A DNA stretch of 64,000 bases from DASXAI01 sp963728985 (GTDB lineage: Bacteria; Actinomycetota; Acidimicrobiia; Acidimicrobiales; Ilumatobacteraceae): positions 1,116,001 to 1,180,000 of the forward strand of contig CAVSME010000003.1 in assembly GCA_963728985.1 (NCBI GenBank). Direction: 5' to 3'. Numbering within the stretch: the first letter of the stretch is position 1; every line of letters starts with the position of its first letter. The translations under genes and the position numbers were made by a program. This document shows positions 32,166 to 40,525 of this stretch, piece by piece. Below the pieces are notes generated by a model. It was not told the origin of the DNA. It did not search any database and saw nothing but the letters and a program-made list of their open reading frames with translations.

Positions 32166-32963
32166 TCACTGTCCGCCGAGCTCTCGGCTGCGCTCCGTGG
32201 CGGCGACGACAGCATCCAGGAAGGCCGCGCGCACGCCGGCCCGCTCCAGGGCCCGGAGGCCGGCGGCGGTCGTGCCCCCAGGCGAGGTGACCGCCGCCCG
32301 CAACTGCTCCGGCGGCTGCCCTGAGCTGGCCAGGAGCGCCGCCGTCCCCACGAGCAGCTGGGTGGTGAGCTGGGCGCTGACGTCGCGAGGCAGGCCGGCC
32401 AGCACGCCCCCCTCGATCAGCGCCTCCACCACCAGGAACAGGTAGGCCGGTCCCGAGCCGGACAGCCCGGTGACGGCGTCGAGGAGGTGTTCGGGGACCC
32501 GCACCACGGTGCCGACGGACCCGAGGATGCCGGCGGCCCAGTCCAGGTCGGCGGGGCCGGCGTGGGTCCCGGGCGCGATGGCGGCGGCACCCGCTCGGAC
32601 CAGGGCGGGCGTGTTCGGCATGGCCCGCACCACGGCGGCGTCGGTACCGAGCGCCGCTTCGATGACGGCGATGGGCACGCCGGCGGCGATCGACAGGACC
32701 CTCCGGGCGCCGGCCTGGCCGGCGGCGGCGGCAGCGGCCGGCACGTCGCCCGGCTTGACCGCCAGGAGCGCCGCCTCGGTGGGGGCGGTGCTGGCGTCAG
32801 CGACGGCGACGCCGGGCAGCTCCTCGGCCAGCACCTGGCGACGGGCCTCGATCGGCTCGACGACGACCAGCTCTGCCGGTGCCGCCCATCCCCCGGCGAC
32901 GAGCCCACCGACCAGGGCGGCGCCCATGTTCCCGCCGCCGAACACTGTGAGCCGCACGGTCAT
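32166..32963 (-). CDS. proC: Pyrroline-5-carboxylate reductase
   Basis: ProC makes proline from pyrroline-5-carboxylate with NAD(P)H. The 265-aa product has the N-terminal Rossmann motif FGGGNMGAALVGGLV, the VKPGD turn, VVRAMPNTPALV and the signature VTGLSGSGPAYLFLVVEAL with AAVTSPGGTTAAGL. ATG at 32963 has TACGGT 8 bp upstream, suggesting a leaderless or near-leaderless transcript. No other proline gene is nearby. Confidence 0.95.
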   Translation of the reverse strand: MTVRLTVFGGGNMGAALVGGLVAGGWAAPAELVVVEPIEARRQVLAEELPGVAVADASTAPTEAALLAVKPGDVPAAAAAAGQAGARRVLSIAAGVPIAVIEAALGTDAAVVRAMPNTPALVRAGAAAIAPGTHAGPADLDWAAGILGSVGTVVRVPEHLLDAVTGLSGSGPAYLFLVVEALIEGGVLAGLPRDVSAQLTTQLLVGTAALLASSGQPPEQLRAAVTSPGGTTAAGLRALERAGVRAAFLDAVVAATERSRELGGQ

Positions 32964-33043
32964 GGGGCGCCACCGTACGCCCGGACCGGCCCGAACTTCC
33001 CCGATCCAGGCCGGCCCGGAGCACCACTGGTGTGTGCGCGGCG

Positions 33044-33508
33044 CTAGCCCGGGCGGAAGCGGGACTCGAAGCCGATGGCCAGCGCCGGCCGGAAGCACCG
33101 CTCGACGGCGGCGTACACCGTCCCCAGGATGCGGTCGAGCTCGGCGGCGTCGAGGCCGGCAACAGGCAGCTCACCCCGCAGGAACACGGCGTCCTCGGCC
33201 CCGATCGAGAAGTGGGCCCCCACCAGCCCGTCGTTGCGGCGCAGGAGGTGCTCGTAGAACAGGGCGTGGTTCTCCTCCGGGGCGGGCATCACGTAGGTCT
33301 CGTAACGCAGGGTGCGCTGGCCGAGGGTGAGCCACACCGTCGTGACGTCCTTCTCCTCGCCCCAGAGCCGCACGTACCAGCGGCGGGGGATCTCCTCGTC
33401 GCGGTCGACGGCGGCGATGAGCTCGTTGTCGACCCTGGCCTGCGCCAGCCACGAGTCGATGGCCGCTTCGAGGGCGGCCAGATCGTCGTCGCCGTGCACG
33501 TCGCTCAT
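33044..33508 (-). CDS. YbjN domain protein (type III secretion chaperone-like fold)
   Basis: The 154-aa protein resembles actinobacterial YbjN/CesT-like proteins: a mixed alpha-beta domain with WLTLGQRTLRYETYVMP, ENHALFYEHLLRRND and FSIGAEDAVFLRGELPV. It lacks catalytic motifs. ATG at 33508 overlaps the mshA stop (ATGA). A YbjN gene next to mshA is a common actinobacterial pairing. Function unknown. Confidence 0.8.
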   Translation of the reverse strand: MSDVHGDDDLAALEAAIDSWLAQARVDNELIAAVDRDEEIPRRWYVRLWGEEKDVTTVWLTLGQRTLRYETYVMPAPEENHALFYEHLLRRNDGLVGAHFSIGAEDAVFLRGELPVAGLDAAELDRILGTVYAAVERCFRPALAIGFESRFRPG

Positions 33509-34717
33509 CGGCAGTCGACCAGGGCGCCGACGGTGAGATCGGCGTAGAGGCGCCGCAGGCGGGCGGCGGCCACGGACCAGGTGTAGCCCGCCGCCCGTTC
33601 GGCCGCGCTCACGCCCATCTCCCAGGCCAGGCGCTCGTTGGACAGCAGCTCGTCGCTGTAGGCGGCGAAGACCTCGGCGTCACGACCGGGCACGAGGAAG
33701 CCGGTGTGGCCGTGGTCGACCAGCGTCAGCAGACCGCCCACGGCGGCCGCCACCACGGGGGCCCCGCACGCCGCTGCCTCCAGTGCGACCAGCCCGAAGC
33801 TCTCCGACCGCGACGGCACCAGCACCACATCCGCGGCCCGGTAGTAGCTCGACAGGACGTGGTGCGGTTGCGGGGGGACGAAGCGCACCCGATCGCCGAG
33901 GTCGTGCTCGTCGACCACCGCCGGCCAGCTTCTCCACCTCCTGCTCGCCACCGACCCCGCTGGCGCCGCCGACGATCACGAGCACGGCGTCGGGCCGGCG
34001 GAGGTGGGCCAGCGCCCGCACGGCCACGTCGGTGCCCTTCAGCGGCTGGATGCGACCGACGAAGAGCAGCACCGGATGATCCCCGAGACCGATGGCCCGG
34101 CGCGCCCCCTGGCGATCGCCGGGCGCGAAGAAGGCGTGATCCACACCGGGAGCGACGACCTCGATCCGCCCCGGCGGCACCCCGTACAGCCGGGTGAGCT
34201 GCTTGGCCTCCTCGGTGCAGCTCACGCAGATGGCGTCGGCGCAGCCGATCACGTCCATCTCGGCCCGCTCCCGCCGGGCCGGCTCCCGGTCGCCCCCTTC
34301 GGCCTTCACCCGCGACAGGGTGTGGAAGGTGCTGACCAGGGGCAGGCCGAGCTCGTGCTTCATCCGGTGGCCGGCTACGCCCGACAGCCAGTAGTTGGCG
34401 TGGACGAGGTCGACGCCGCCGTGGCGATCGAGGTGGTCCATCACGCCCTCGGCGAACTGGTCGACGACAGCAGGGAGCGCCTCTTTGGGCAGATCGGGCG
34501 GGCCGGCGTCGATGTGCACCACCCGGAAGCCGGGCTCGACGGCCACCTCGTCGGGCAGGTCGTCGCGCCAGCGCCGGACGTACGTGGTGCAGTCGACGCC
34601 GGCCTGGGCCAGCGCCGACACCAGCTCGCGCACGTACACGTTCATGCCACCGCTGTCGCCGGCGCCCGGCTGCACCAGGGGCGACGTGTGGAGGGAGAGC
34701 ATCGCCAACCGGCGCAC
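33505..34717 (-). pseudogene. mshA: D-inositol-3-phosphate glycosyltransferase (mycothiol biosynthesis), frameshifted in this sequence
   Basis: MshA adds N-acetylglucosamine to inositol phosphate, the first step of mycothiol synthesis. The first part (34717 to about 33920) has SLHTSPLVQPGAGDSGGMNV, HANYWLSG, FVGRIQPLKG and ends in frame near EVEKLAGG. The second part in another frame continues VVDEHDLGDRVRF, VPSRSESFGLVALEA and VGGLLTLVDHGHTGFLV to a stop at 33505. A single extra base around 33912-33925 (a G-rich stretch on the minus strand) would explain the break. It is a sequencing error or a real mutation; both halves are otherwise fully conserved. The start is GTG at 34717. Confidence 0.85.
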
Positions 34718-34725
34718 GGGGAGGT

Positions 34726-35301
34726 TCAACTCTCCTCGGTACCAGGCGATTCCGTGAGCCCCGCGCCACTCTCGCGGACGAGGAGAGCATCGACCGAGGC
34801 GGCGCCGGTGCGATAGCGCCGGGTGAGCTCGGCGGCGATGGCATCGAGCCGGCCGAACACCAGGTGGCGCCGGGCCGAGACCACCGCCTCGAGGTCGCTC
34901 AGCTCGGCCACCAGCTGGTCGAGCTCGTCGGTGTCGAGGTCGGGCAGGTGGGCCAGGCGGGTGGCGTCGCAGATGGCGTCGAGCTCGTCGGTGAGGGTGG
35001 GATCGGCCGGCGCCGCCAGGCCTCGCGCCCGTCCGGTGCTGCCCCCGACGACGTGCTCGGACAGCAGGCGGGGCAGGCCGGCCACGAGGGCAGCCAGATC
35101 GGCCGGCTGGCCGGCGGCCCGGCGCTCCTGCTCGAAGCGGACGATGTCGAGGTGGCCCTGGACCAGGCGGCGCAGGAAGGAGACGGCATCTTCGACCGCC
35201 TGGCACTCGGCGCGCATGATCCGTACATCACCCAGCGGACGGGATGTCAGACCTTCCAAGTAGTCCGGTTCGCTGATGCGCTCGAGGGGGGCCAGGTCCA
35301 A
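34726..35301 (-). CDS. rsiG: c-di-GMP-responsive anti-sigma factor RsiG
   Basis: RsiG sequesters the sigma factor WhiG when bound to c-di-GMP in streptomycetes. The 191-aa protein has two helical copies of the published binding motif E-x3-S-x2-R-x3-Q-x3-D. The first is E37, S41, R44, Q48, D52. The second is E138, S142, R145, F149, D153, with Phe in place of Gln. The TTG start at 35301 is preceded by TACCAT 9 bp upstream. It lies 8 bp ahead of mshA. No whiG-like sigma gene is in the window, so the partner is unknown. Confidence 0.82.
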   Translation of the reverse strand: MDLAPLERISEPDYLEGLTSRPLGDVRIMRAECQAVEDAVSFLRRLVQGHLDIVRFEQERRAAGQPADLAALVAGLPRLLSEHVVGGSTGRARGLAAPADPTLTDELDAICDATRLAHLPDLDTDELDQLVAELSDLEAVVSARRHLVFGRLDAIAAELTRRYRTGAASVDALLVRESGAGLTESPGTEES

Positions 35302-35346
35302 CGGGGTTCGATGGTATCGGCGCCGGCATTGCCAAGCGCGGAGAGT

Positions 35347-35392
35347 GCCGCCGCGGTGCGGCGGCGGGCAGCCGACGGCGGCATTGTCCGAG
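35347..35392 (+). repeat. Intergenic palindrome and recurring 15-mer
   Basis: In the 147-bp gap between rsiG and the MoaD-like gene, a perfect hairpin GCCGCCGC-ggt-GCGGCGGC (35347-35365) is followed by GCGGCATTGTCCGAG (35378-35392). The same 15-mer occurs on the minus strand at 37059-37045, and with one change at 58573-58587. The rest of the gap is GC-rich with no coding signal. Confidence 0.55.
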
Positions 35393-35448
35393 CACAGCGA
35401 GTCAGGAGCGAGCCGAAGCGTCAGCGGAGGCGGCGACGAAGACGCGTG

Positions 35449-35685
35449 TCAGCCCCCGGACACTGGGGGCAGCACCGCCACCTCGTCGGCCGGTCCCACC
35501 TCGGTGGCCGGTTCGGCCGGCTCGCCGTTCACCCAGATCTTGCAGGACGGCAGGAGGGCGACGAAGTCCTCGCCGTAGCGGGACGCGGCCAGCGCCAGCA
35601 CGTCGGCGACGGTGGCGCCATCCAGGTCGTCACGCCCCCGACCGGCGGCCTCACGGGCCGATGCGAAGAGCCGCAGCAGCGCCAT
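35449..35685 (-). CDS. MoaD/ThiS family sulfur-carrier protein
   Basis: The 78-aa beta-grasp protein starts MALLRLFASAREAAGR, has the PSCKIWVNGEPA turn, DEVAVLPPVSGG, and ends in the Gly-Gly needed for adenylation and thiocarboxylation. The residues fit MoaD (molybdopterin synthase small subunit) better than ThiS. No MoaE, MoeB or sulfurtransferase is adjacent. A molybdenum-hydroxylase-like gene exists at 53802-55313, so a molybdopterin role is reasonable. Confidence 0.85.
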   Translation of the reverse strand: MALLRLFASAREAAGRGRDDLDGATVADVLALAASRYGEDFVALLPSCKIWVNGEPAEPATEVGPADEVAVLPPVSGG

Positions 35686-35718
35686 CGCCGATCACGCTAC
35701 CGGGGTACCGTCAAACGC

Positions 35719-36318
35719 TTGGAGACGCGCATCGTCCTCGTGCGCCACGGGCAGTCGACCTGGAACGCCGACGGCCGCTGGCAGGGCCAGGCCGATCCTC
35801 CCCTGTCACCCCTCGGCCAGGCGCAGGCGCAGGCCGCCGCCGAGGCGTGCCCGGCCGTCGACGTGGTCGTGGCCAGCGACCTGGTGCGGGCCCAGCACAC
35901 GGCCGGGATCATCGCCGGCGAGCGCTCGTTCGGGCCGGTCCATGCCGAGCCGCGCCTGCGCGAGACGTTCACCGGCGAGTGGACCGGGCTCACGCGCGAC
36001 GAGATCGAGGAGGCGTGGCCGGGCTGGCTGGCCGCCGACCGCCGCCCGCCGGGCTTCGAGTCCTGGGAGGCGGTGGCGCACCGAGCCACCAGCGCGCTGC
36101 TCGACATCCACGCCGCCCACCCGAACCGAACTGTCCTCGTGGTGGCCCACGGCGGCGTCATCCGCGCCGTCGAGCGCGGCCTCGACGTGATCGGCAGCGT
36201 GCCCAAGAACCTCGGCGGCCGATGGTTTCGCGTGAACGGCGACGGCCTGGTGGCCGGCGACGTCGTTGTGCTCATCGACCACACCAAGGTCGTCGTCACC
36301 GCGCCCGATCAGCTGTGA
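35719..36318 (+). CDS. Histidine phosphatase family protein (phosphoglycerate mutase-like)
   Basis: The 199-aa enzyme has the phosphohistidine motif VLVRHGQSTWNADGRWQG, the second catalytic region VVASDLVRAQHTA and VVAHGGVIRAV. It belongs to the cofactor-dependent phosphoglycerate mutase superfamily, where many members are broad phosphatases. The start is TTG at 35719, preceded by TACCGT with a 7-bp spacer, so the transcript is probably leaderless. In actinobacteria such a gene often sits near mshA. Confidence 0.88.
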   Translation: METRIVLVRHGQSTWNADGRWQGQADPPLSPLGQAQAQAAAEACPAVDVVVASDLVRAQHTAGIIAGERSFGPVHAEPRLRETFTGEWTGLTRDEIEEAWPGWLAADRRPPGFESWEAVAHRATSALLDIHAAHPNRTVLVVAHGGVIRAVERGLDVIGSVPKNLGGRWFRVNGDGLVAGDVVVLIDHTKVVVTAPDQL

Positions 36319-36328
36319 GCGGGGCGCC

Positions 36329-36814
36329 GTGACCTTCGCCGTCGAGGTGGTGCGCAGCACCCGCCGCAAGCGGACGGTCGGCGCCCGCATGGTGGGCCAG
36401 GTGCTGCGGGTCAGCGTGCCGTCGTGGATGTCGGCTGCCGACGAGCGCCGCTACGTCGACCACATGCGGAGGCGGTTCGAGCGTCAGCTGCAAGCGGCGC
36501 TGGTCGATCTCGACGACCGGGCGGCGGTGCTGGCCCACCGCCACGGCCTCCCGCAGCCGCGATCGATCCGCTGGGTCGACAACATGCAGAGCCGCTGGGG
36601 CTCGTGCACGCCGTCGACCGGGACGGTGCGCATCTCGTCACGCTTGGCCCGCTTCCCGTCCTGGGTGCGCGACTACGTGATCGTGCACGAACTGGCGCAT
36701 CTGGTGCACGGCGGCCACACGCCGGCGTTCTGGCGCCTGGTCGAGCGCTACCCGATGGCGGAGCGGGCCCGGGGCTACCTCATCGCCAAGTCCGGCGACG
36801 ACGAGACCGAATAG
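36329..36814 (+). CDS. YgjP/SprT-like zinc metalloprotease
   Basis: The 161-aa protein has the YgjP pattern: SIRWVDNMQSRWGSCTPSTG followed by the zinc motif VIVHELAHLVHGGHTPAFW, with the HELAH catalytic site near residue 115. GTG at 36329 begins VTFAVEVVRSTRRKR, 10 bp after the preceding phosphatase stop. The substrate is unknown. It is the last plus-strand gene before a palindrome-rich gap. Confidence 0.87.
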   Translation: MTFAVEVVRSTRRKRTVGARMVGQVLRVSVPSWMSAADERRYVDHMRRRFERQLQAALVDLDDRAAVLAHRHGLPQPRSIRWVDNMQSRWGSCTPSTGTVRISSRLARFPSWVRDYVIVHELAHLVHGGHTPAFWRLVERYPMAERARGYLIAKSGDDETE

Positions 36815-36850
36815 TTGCGGCGCCTGACGCGCCGACTCGCTGCGCAATCA

Positions 36851-37045
36851 GAGGGCGAGCGGATAGGTGAAGAGAGCGAGGGCGATGAGGCTGCTCGGCC
36901 CGTGTCGACAATCGGCGTTTGGGTGCCGATTGCCTCGCCTGGCGGGCCGATCGGCACCCATGACCGAATCGGCACCCAACGTCGCTCACGGATCGTGGCC
37001 ACCGGCCCGACCGCGCGGATCGCGAGCACCTCTCCGCTCGCCCTC
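36851..37045. repeat. Nested palindrome block in a convergent gap
   Basis: The 266-bp gap between the YgjP-like gene and nadE is filled with repeats. Outer arms at 36851-36869 and 37027-37045 are 19 bp, inverted, with one mismatch (GAGGGCGAGCGGATAGGTG on the left). Inside, TGGGTGCCGAT (36920-36930) faces two direct copies of its complement (36950-36960 and 36968-36978). The right edge joins the 15-mer GCGGCATTGTCCGAG (minus strand 37059-37045). A bidirectional terminator or a mobile palindromic element is possible. No ORF is supported here. Confidence 0.6.
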
Positions 37046-37081
37046 TCGGACAATGCCGCCAGCGCACGTCGCGGCCCCGCC

Positions 37082-38794
37082 CTAGCCCCGGTAGCCGTTG
37101 GTGAGCGGGAGGCGGCGGTCCTTGCCGAAGGCCTTGGGCGTGACCCGCACCCCGGGCGGCGACTGCCGGCGCTTGTACTCGGCCAGATCGACGAGCCGGG
37201 TGATGCGCCGCACCACGGCCTCGTCGAACCCCGCCGCCACCAGCTCACCGGCAGTGCCGTCCTCCTCGACGTAGGCCTGCAAGATCGGGTCGAGCACCTC
37301 GTAGGGCGGCAGGCTCTGGTCGTCGCGCTGGTCGGGGCGCAGCTCGGCCGACGGAGGTTTGGTGAGCACGTCAGCCGGGATCACGTCCCGACCCGCTCGC
37401 TCGTTCACGTACCGGCACAGCTCGTACACCTGGAGCTTGAACACGTCCTTGATGACCGCGAACCCGCCGGCCGTGTCGCCATAGAGCGTCGAGTAGCCCA
37501 CGGCCATCTCGCTCTTGTTGCCGGTCGTCAGCACCATCCAGCCGAACTTGTTCGACAGCGCCATGAGGAGCATGCCGCGGATGCGGCTCTGCAGGTTCTC
37601 CTCGGCCAGGTCCGGGGGACGATCGCCGAAGGACGGCGCCAGCAGGCCGAGGAAGGCGGCGAAGGCGTCTTCGATGGCGATCGTGCGGTAGTCGATGCCG
37701 AGCGCGAGGGCGAGGGACTCGGCGTCCGTGCGCGACCCTTCGCTCGAGTAGCGCGACGGCATGGAGACACCGTGCACGTGGTCGGGGCCGAGGGCGTCGG
37801 CGGCCACGCACGCCACGAGCGACGAGTCGATGCCGCCGGACAGCCCGATGACGACGGCGCTGAAGCCGTTCTTGCGGACGTAGTCGCGGGTGCCGAGCAC
37901 GAGCGCCTCGTACACCTCGCCGATCGGGTCGAGCGCCGCCTCCACCACCGGCGCGCGGTGGTCGGCGTCGGCCGTGGCCCGCTCGGTGAGGACGACCTCG
38001 GGCAGCGCCTCGGTGCTCACCCGGCCGCGGGGGTCGAGCAGCCGCTTGCGGAACACGGGCCGCACGTCGAGATCGACGAGCGTGACCGCCTCGGTGAACT
38101 GGGGCACCCGAGCGAGGAGCTCGCCGTCGGCGTCGAGCACCATCGAGGCGCCGTCGAACACGAGCTCGTCCTGGCCCCCGACCTGGTTGACGTACACGAG
38201 GGCGCACGAGGCGTCGGCCGCACGCGTCGCCAGCATGCGCTCACGAGCGGTCAGGCGACCGGCGAAGTACGGCGACGCGTTGATGTTGACGACCAGCTCG
38301 GCCCCGCCGAGGCCCTGCAACGCGATGGGCCCGTTGGGGCTCCAGGCGTCCTCGCAGATGCTGACCCCCACCCGGACGCCGGCGATGACGTAGAGCTCCG
38401 GCGCCTCGGCCCCGGGGGTGAAGTAGCGCTGCTCGTCGAACACGGCGTAGTTGGGCAGCAGGCGCTTGCGGTAGATGCCGGCCACCTCACCACCGATGCA
38501 GACGGCGGCGGCGTTGTGCAGATCCCGCCCGGCGTCGACGAAGCCGACCACGGCGGCGCAGCGGCCGGTGCGAGCGGCCACCTTGGCCAGGGCGGCGCGA
38601 TTGTCGGCCACGAACCCCGGTTTCAGCACGAGATCTTCGGGCGGGTAGCCGGTGACGGCCAGTTCGGGGAAGACGGCCAGGTCAGCGCCCCCGGATTCGG
38701 CCACGCCGAGGGCGTCGACGATGCGGGCCACGTTGCCGTCCAGATCTCCGACGGTGGTGTTGAGCTGGCACAAGGCGATGCGAAGGCGGCTCAC
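37082..38794 (-). CDS. nadE: NAD+ synthase, glutamine-hydrolysing
   Basis: NadE amidates nicotinate adenine dinucleotide to NAD+, drawing ammonia from glutamine. The N-terminal nitrilase-type amidase has Glu in FPELAVTGYPPEDL, Lys in YRKRLLPNY and the nucleophile Cys in SICEDAWSP. The C-terminal synthetase has the ATP loop GLSGGIDSSLVACVAAD and NKSEMAVGYSTLYGD. GTG at 38794 gives a 570-aa protein beginning VSRLRIALCQLN. An in-frame GTG at 38827 would add 11 residues and cannot be excluded. Confidence 0.95.
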   Translation of the reverse strand: MSRLRIALCQLNTTVGDLDGNVARIVDALGVAESGGADLAVFPELAVTGYPPEDLVLKPGFVADNRAALAKVAARTGRCAAVVGFVDAGRDLHNAAAVCIGGEVAGIYRKRLLPNYAVFDEQRYFTPGAEAPELYVIAGVRVGVSICEDAWSPNGPIALQGLGGAELVVNINASPYFAGRLTARERMLATRAADASCALVYVNQVGGQDELVFDGASMVLDADGELLARVPQFTEAVTLVDLDVRPVFRKRLLDPRGRVSTEALPEVVLTERATADADHRAPVVEAALDPIGEVYEALVLGTRDYVRKNGFSAVVIGLSGGIDSSLVACVAADALGPDHVHGVSMPSRYSSEGSRTDAESLALALGIDYRTIAIEDAFAAFLGLLAPSFGDRPPDLAEENLQSRIRGMLLMALSNKFGWMVLTTGNKSEMAVGYSTLYGDTAGGFAVIKDVFKLQVYELCRYVNERAGRDVIPADVLTKPPSAELRPDQRDDQSLPPYEVLDPILQAYVEEDGTAGELVAAGFDEAVVRRITRLVDLAEYKRRQSPPGVRVTPKAFGKDRRLPLTNGYRG

Positions 38795-38930
38795 CACGTC
38801 CGAGGGTACCGGCCGGCCTTCGAGCACGGCCCGAGATCACGCACTAGCGTCGCCAGACGACCGCCCCGCGTGACGAACCGGGCCGGGTCCGGCGGTCCGT
38901 CGTGGGCGTGATGGCCGGAGCCGCCTCGGC

Positions 38931-38961
38931 CCTCCTCGTGGGTGACATGACCACGAGGAGG
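38931..38961 (+). promoter_or_regulatory. Perfect inverted repeat enclosing the ribosome-binding site of the next gene
   Basis: CCTCCTCGTGG (38931-38941) is the exact reverse complement of CCACGAGGAGG (38951-38961), with a 9-base loop. The right arm contains the GAGGAGG Shine-Dalgarno sequence, 5 bases before the ATG at 38967. If transcribed, the hairpin would hide the ribosome-binding site. As DNA it could be an operator. Confidence 0.65.
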
Positions 38962-38966
38962 ACTGG

Positions 38967-39935
38967 ATGGCCAACCAGAGTGGCGCGCTCTCCCGACGGC
39001 GCCTGCTCGGCGCGGGCGCCGTGGTCGGCGCCACGGCCCTGACTGCCACCGCCACTCGCGCCGCCGCCGGGCCGCGCCTCGCCGAGGCGGCCTTCGCCCC
39101 GACGGCCGGCACCGAATCCCGCTCGTACCCGGGCATCACGTTGATGGCCGGCAACGAGCTGGCCAACTTCCCCACCAGCACCGTGTTCGTGAAGGACCCC
39201 TTCAACGGCTCGTACCCGAGCACGGCGAACGGTTACGTGGGCACCGCGCTCGACGTCCCGGCCGGGAGCACCGTGCACGACGTGGTGTTCTTCCTGCACC
39301 AGCAAGACGGCGGGGGCCAGCAGCTCTGCGCCGTGCAGCTGTACCACCCGGGCGCGACCGGCTACGAGATCCTCCTCAGCCACACCGCCACGGAGACCGG
39401 CATCGTCGCCGTCAGCGCCGCGGCCGGAGCACCCGACGCGCTGCCCCGCATCGTGAACAGCGGTGACGCCCTGTGCGCCTTCGTCTGGCGCGGTCAGCAG
39501 AACGCCGTGTGCCGGGGCATCCGGGTCGACTACACGCCCCCCGGCGCGGTGACCGGCTCGTCGGGTGGCGGGCTCGTGGCCATCCCGCCCGCACGCGTCT
39601 ACGACTCGCGCCACGGTGGCGGCAAGCTCCGCGACGGCGAGCAGCGCACCGTCTCACTGGCCACCACCATCAACGGGGAGCCGGTCATGCCGGCGGGCGT
39701 CTCGGCCGCGGCCATCACCATCACGGTCACCGGCACCGAGGGATCCGGCGGCTACGTGGCCGTCTTCCCCGGTGGGGGCAACTGGTCGGGCACGTCGTCG
39801 ATCAACTGGTTCGGCCCCGGGCAGAACCTGGCCACGGCGGCGATCGTGGCCCTCGGCCCGAACCGCGAGGTGATCCTGCAGGGCGGAGCGAACGCCACCG
39901 ACGTGATCGTGGACGTCAGCGCCTACATCGTCTGA
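38967..39935 (+). CDS. Tat-exported protein with a C-terminal cell-surface beta domain
   Basis: The 322-aa protein starts MANQSGALSRRRLLGAGAVV, a twin-arginine signal, followed by an Ala-rich cleavage region. The middle (about residues 60-190) is a beta-rich domain of unknown type. The C-terminal 125 residues begin PPARVYDSRHGGGKL, continue with AAAITITVTGTEGSGGYVAV and end VIVDVSAYIV. The same domain is repeated three times in the sugar dehydrogenase at 43218-45581. No enzyme motif is visible. Confidence 0.82.
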   Translation: MANQSGALSRRRLLGAGAVVGATALTATATRAAAGPRLAEAAFAPTAGTESRSYPGITLMAGNELANFPTSTVFVKDPFNGSYPSTANGYVGTALDVPAGSTVHDVVFFLHQQDGGGQQLCAVQLYHPGATGYEILLSHTATETGIVAVSAAAGAPDALPRIVNSGDALCAFVWRGQQNAVCRGIRVDYTPPGAVTGSSGGGLVAIPPARVYDSRHGGGKLRDGEQRTVSLATTINGEPVMPAGVSAAAITITVTGTEGSGGYVAVFPGGGNWSGTSSINWFGPGQNLATAAIVALGPNREVILQGGANATDVIVDVSAYIV

Positions 39936-39942
39936 CGCGGCA

Positions 39943-40461
39943 TCACCCGCCGCGCACGAAGGCGGCGACGCCGGCGGCGGCCAGGGACCGCACCAGGGCG
40001 TCCCCGTCGGCGCCCGACAACCCGCCCCGCACCACGCGGAACGGGCCGTCACCGGATACGCCGAAGCCCCCGAATCCCTTGGCGGCGAGGGAGGCGACAG
40101 CCTGGGTGGCCGCCTCCCGGGTGGCGTACGCACCGGCCTGCACGGTGACCGAGCCCCCAGGGGCGTGCGTGCCGGGAGGCGCCGTGACCGGTGGCCGCGC
40201 CGTGGTGGCGGGCCGGGGCGCGGGCGTCGCCGGTGGCGGCGCCGTGGTAGTCGCCACCGTCGGTGGCGCCGTGGCGATGGTCGTGGTGGGGGCGTTGGTG
40301 ATCGGTGGGAGGGTGCCCACGACCGACACCCGACCGGTTGGCGCGATGGCCAACGTGGTACGAGAAGGAACCGGCGAGTCGTCCGCTTTGGTGAAGCTGC
40401 AGCCGCCGAGGGCGAGCCCAGCCGCGACGACGACCCCAACGATGACGGCGCGATCGACCAT
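39943..40461 (-). CDS. Lipoprotein with C-terminal SPOR domain
   Basis: The 172-aa protein has a lipobox (AAGLALGGC near residue 21), a Thr/Pro/Ala-rich linker of about 75 residues and a C-terminal SPOR-like domain: VTVQAGAYATREAATQAVASL and FRVVRGGLSGADGDALVRSL. SPOR domains bind denuded septal peptidoglycan, so a role at the division site is likely. ATG at 40461 has GGAGG at good spacing. It diverges from glnE. Confidence 0.82.
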   Translation of the reverse strand: MVDRAVIVGVVVAAGLALGGCSFTKADDSPVPSRTTLAIAPTGRVSVVGTLPPITNAPTTTIATAPPTVATTTAPPPATPAPRPATTARPPVTAPPGTHAPGGSVTVQAGAYATREAATQAVASLAAKGFGGFGVSGDGPFRVVRGGLSGADGDALVRSLAAAGVAAFVRGG

Positions 40462-40525
40462 GGCAAACCTCCGAGGCAGCCTCCGACCGCTGCCACCAAT
40501 GTACGCGAGGCGGCACACTGGCCGC

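Noticed and set aside
35347..35365. Possible tRNA or small RNA in the rsiG upstream gap
   Set aside because: The GC-only stem has no tRNA T-loop or anticodon-arm pattern and no promoter was seen.
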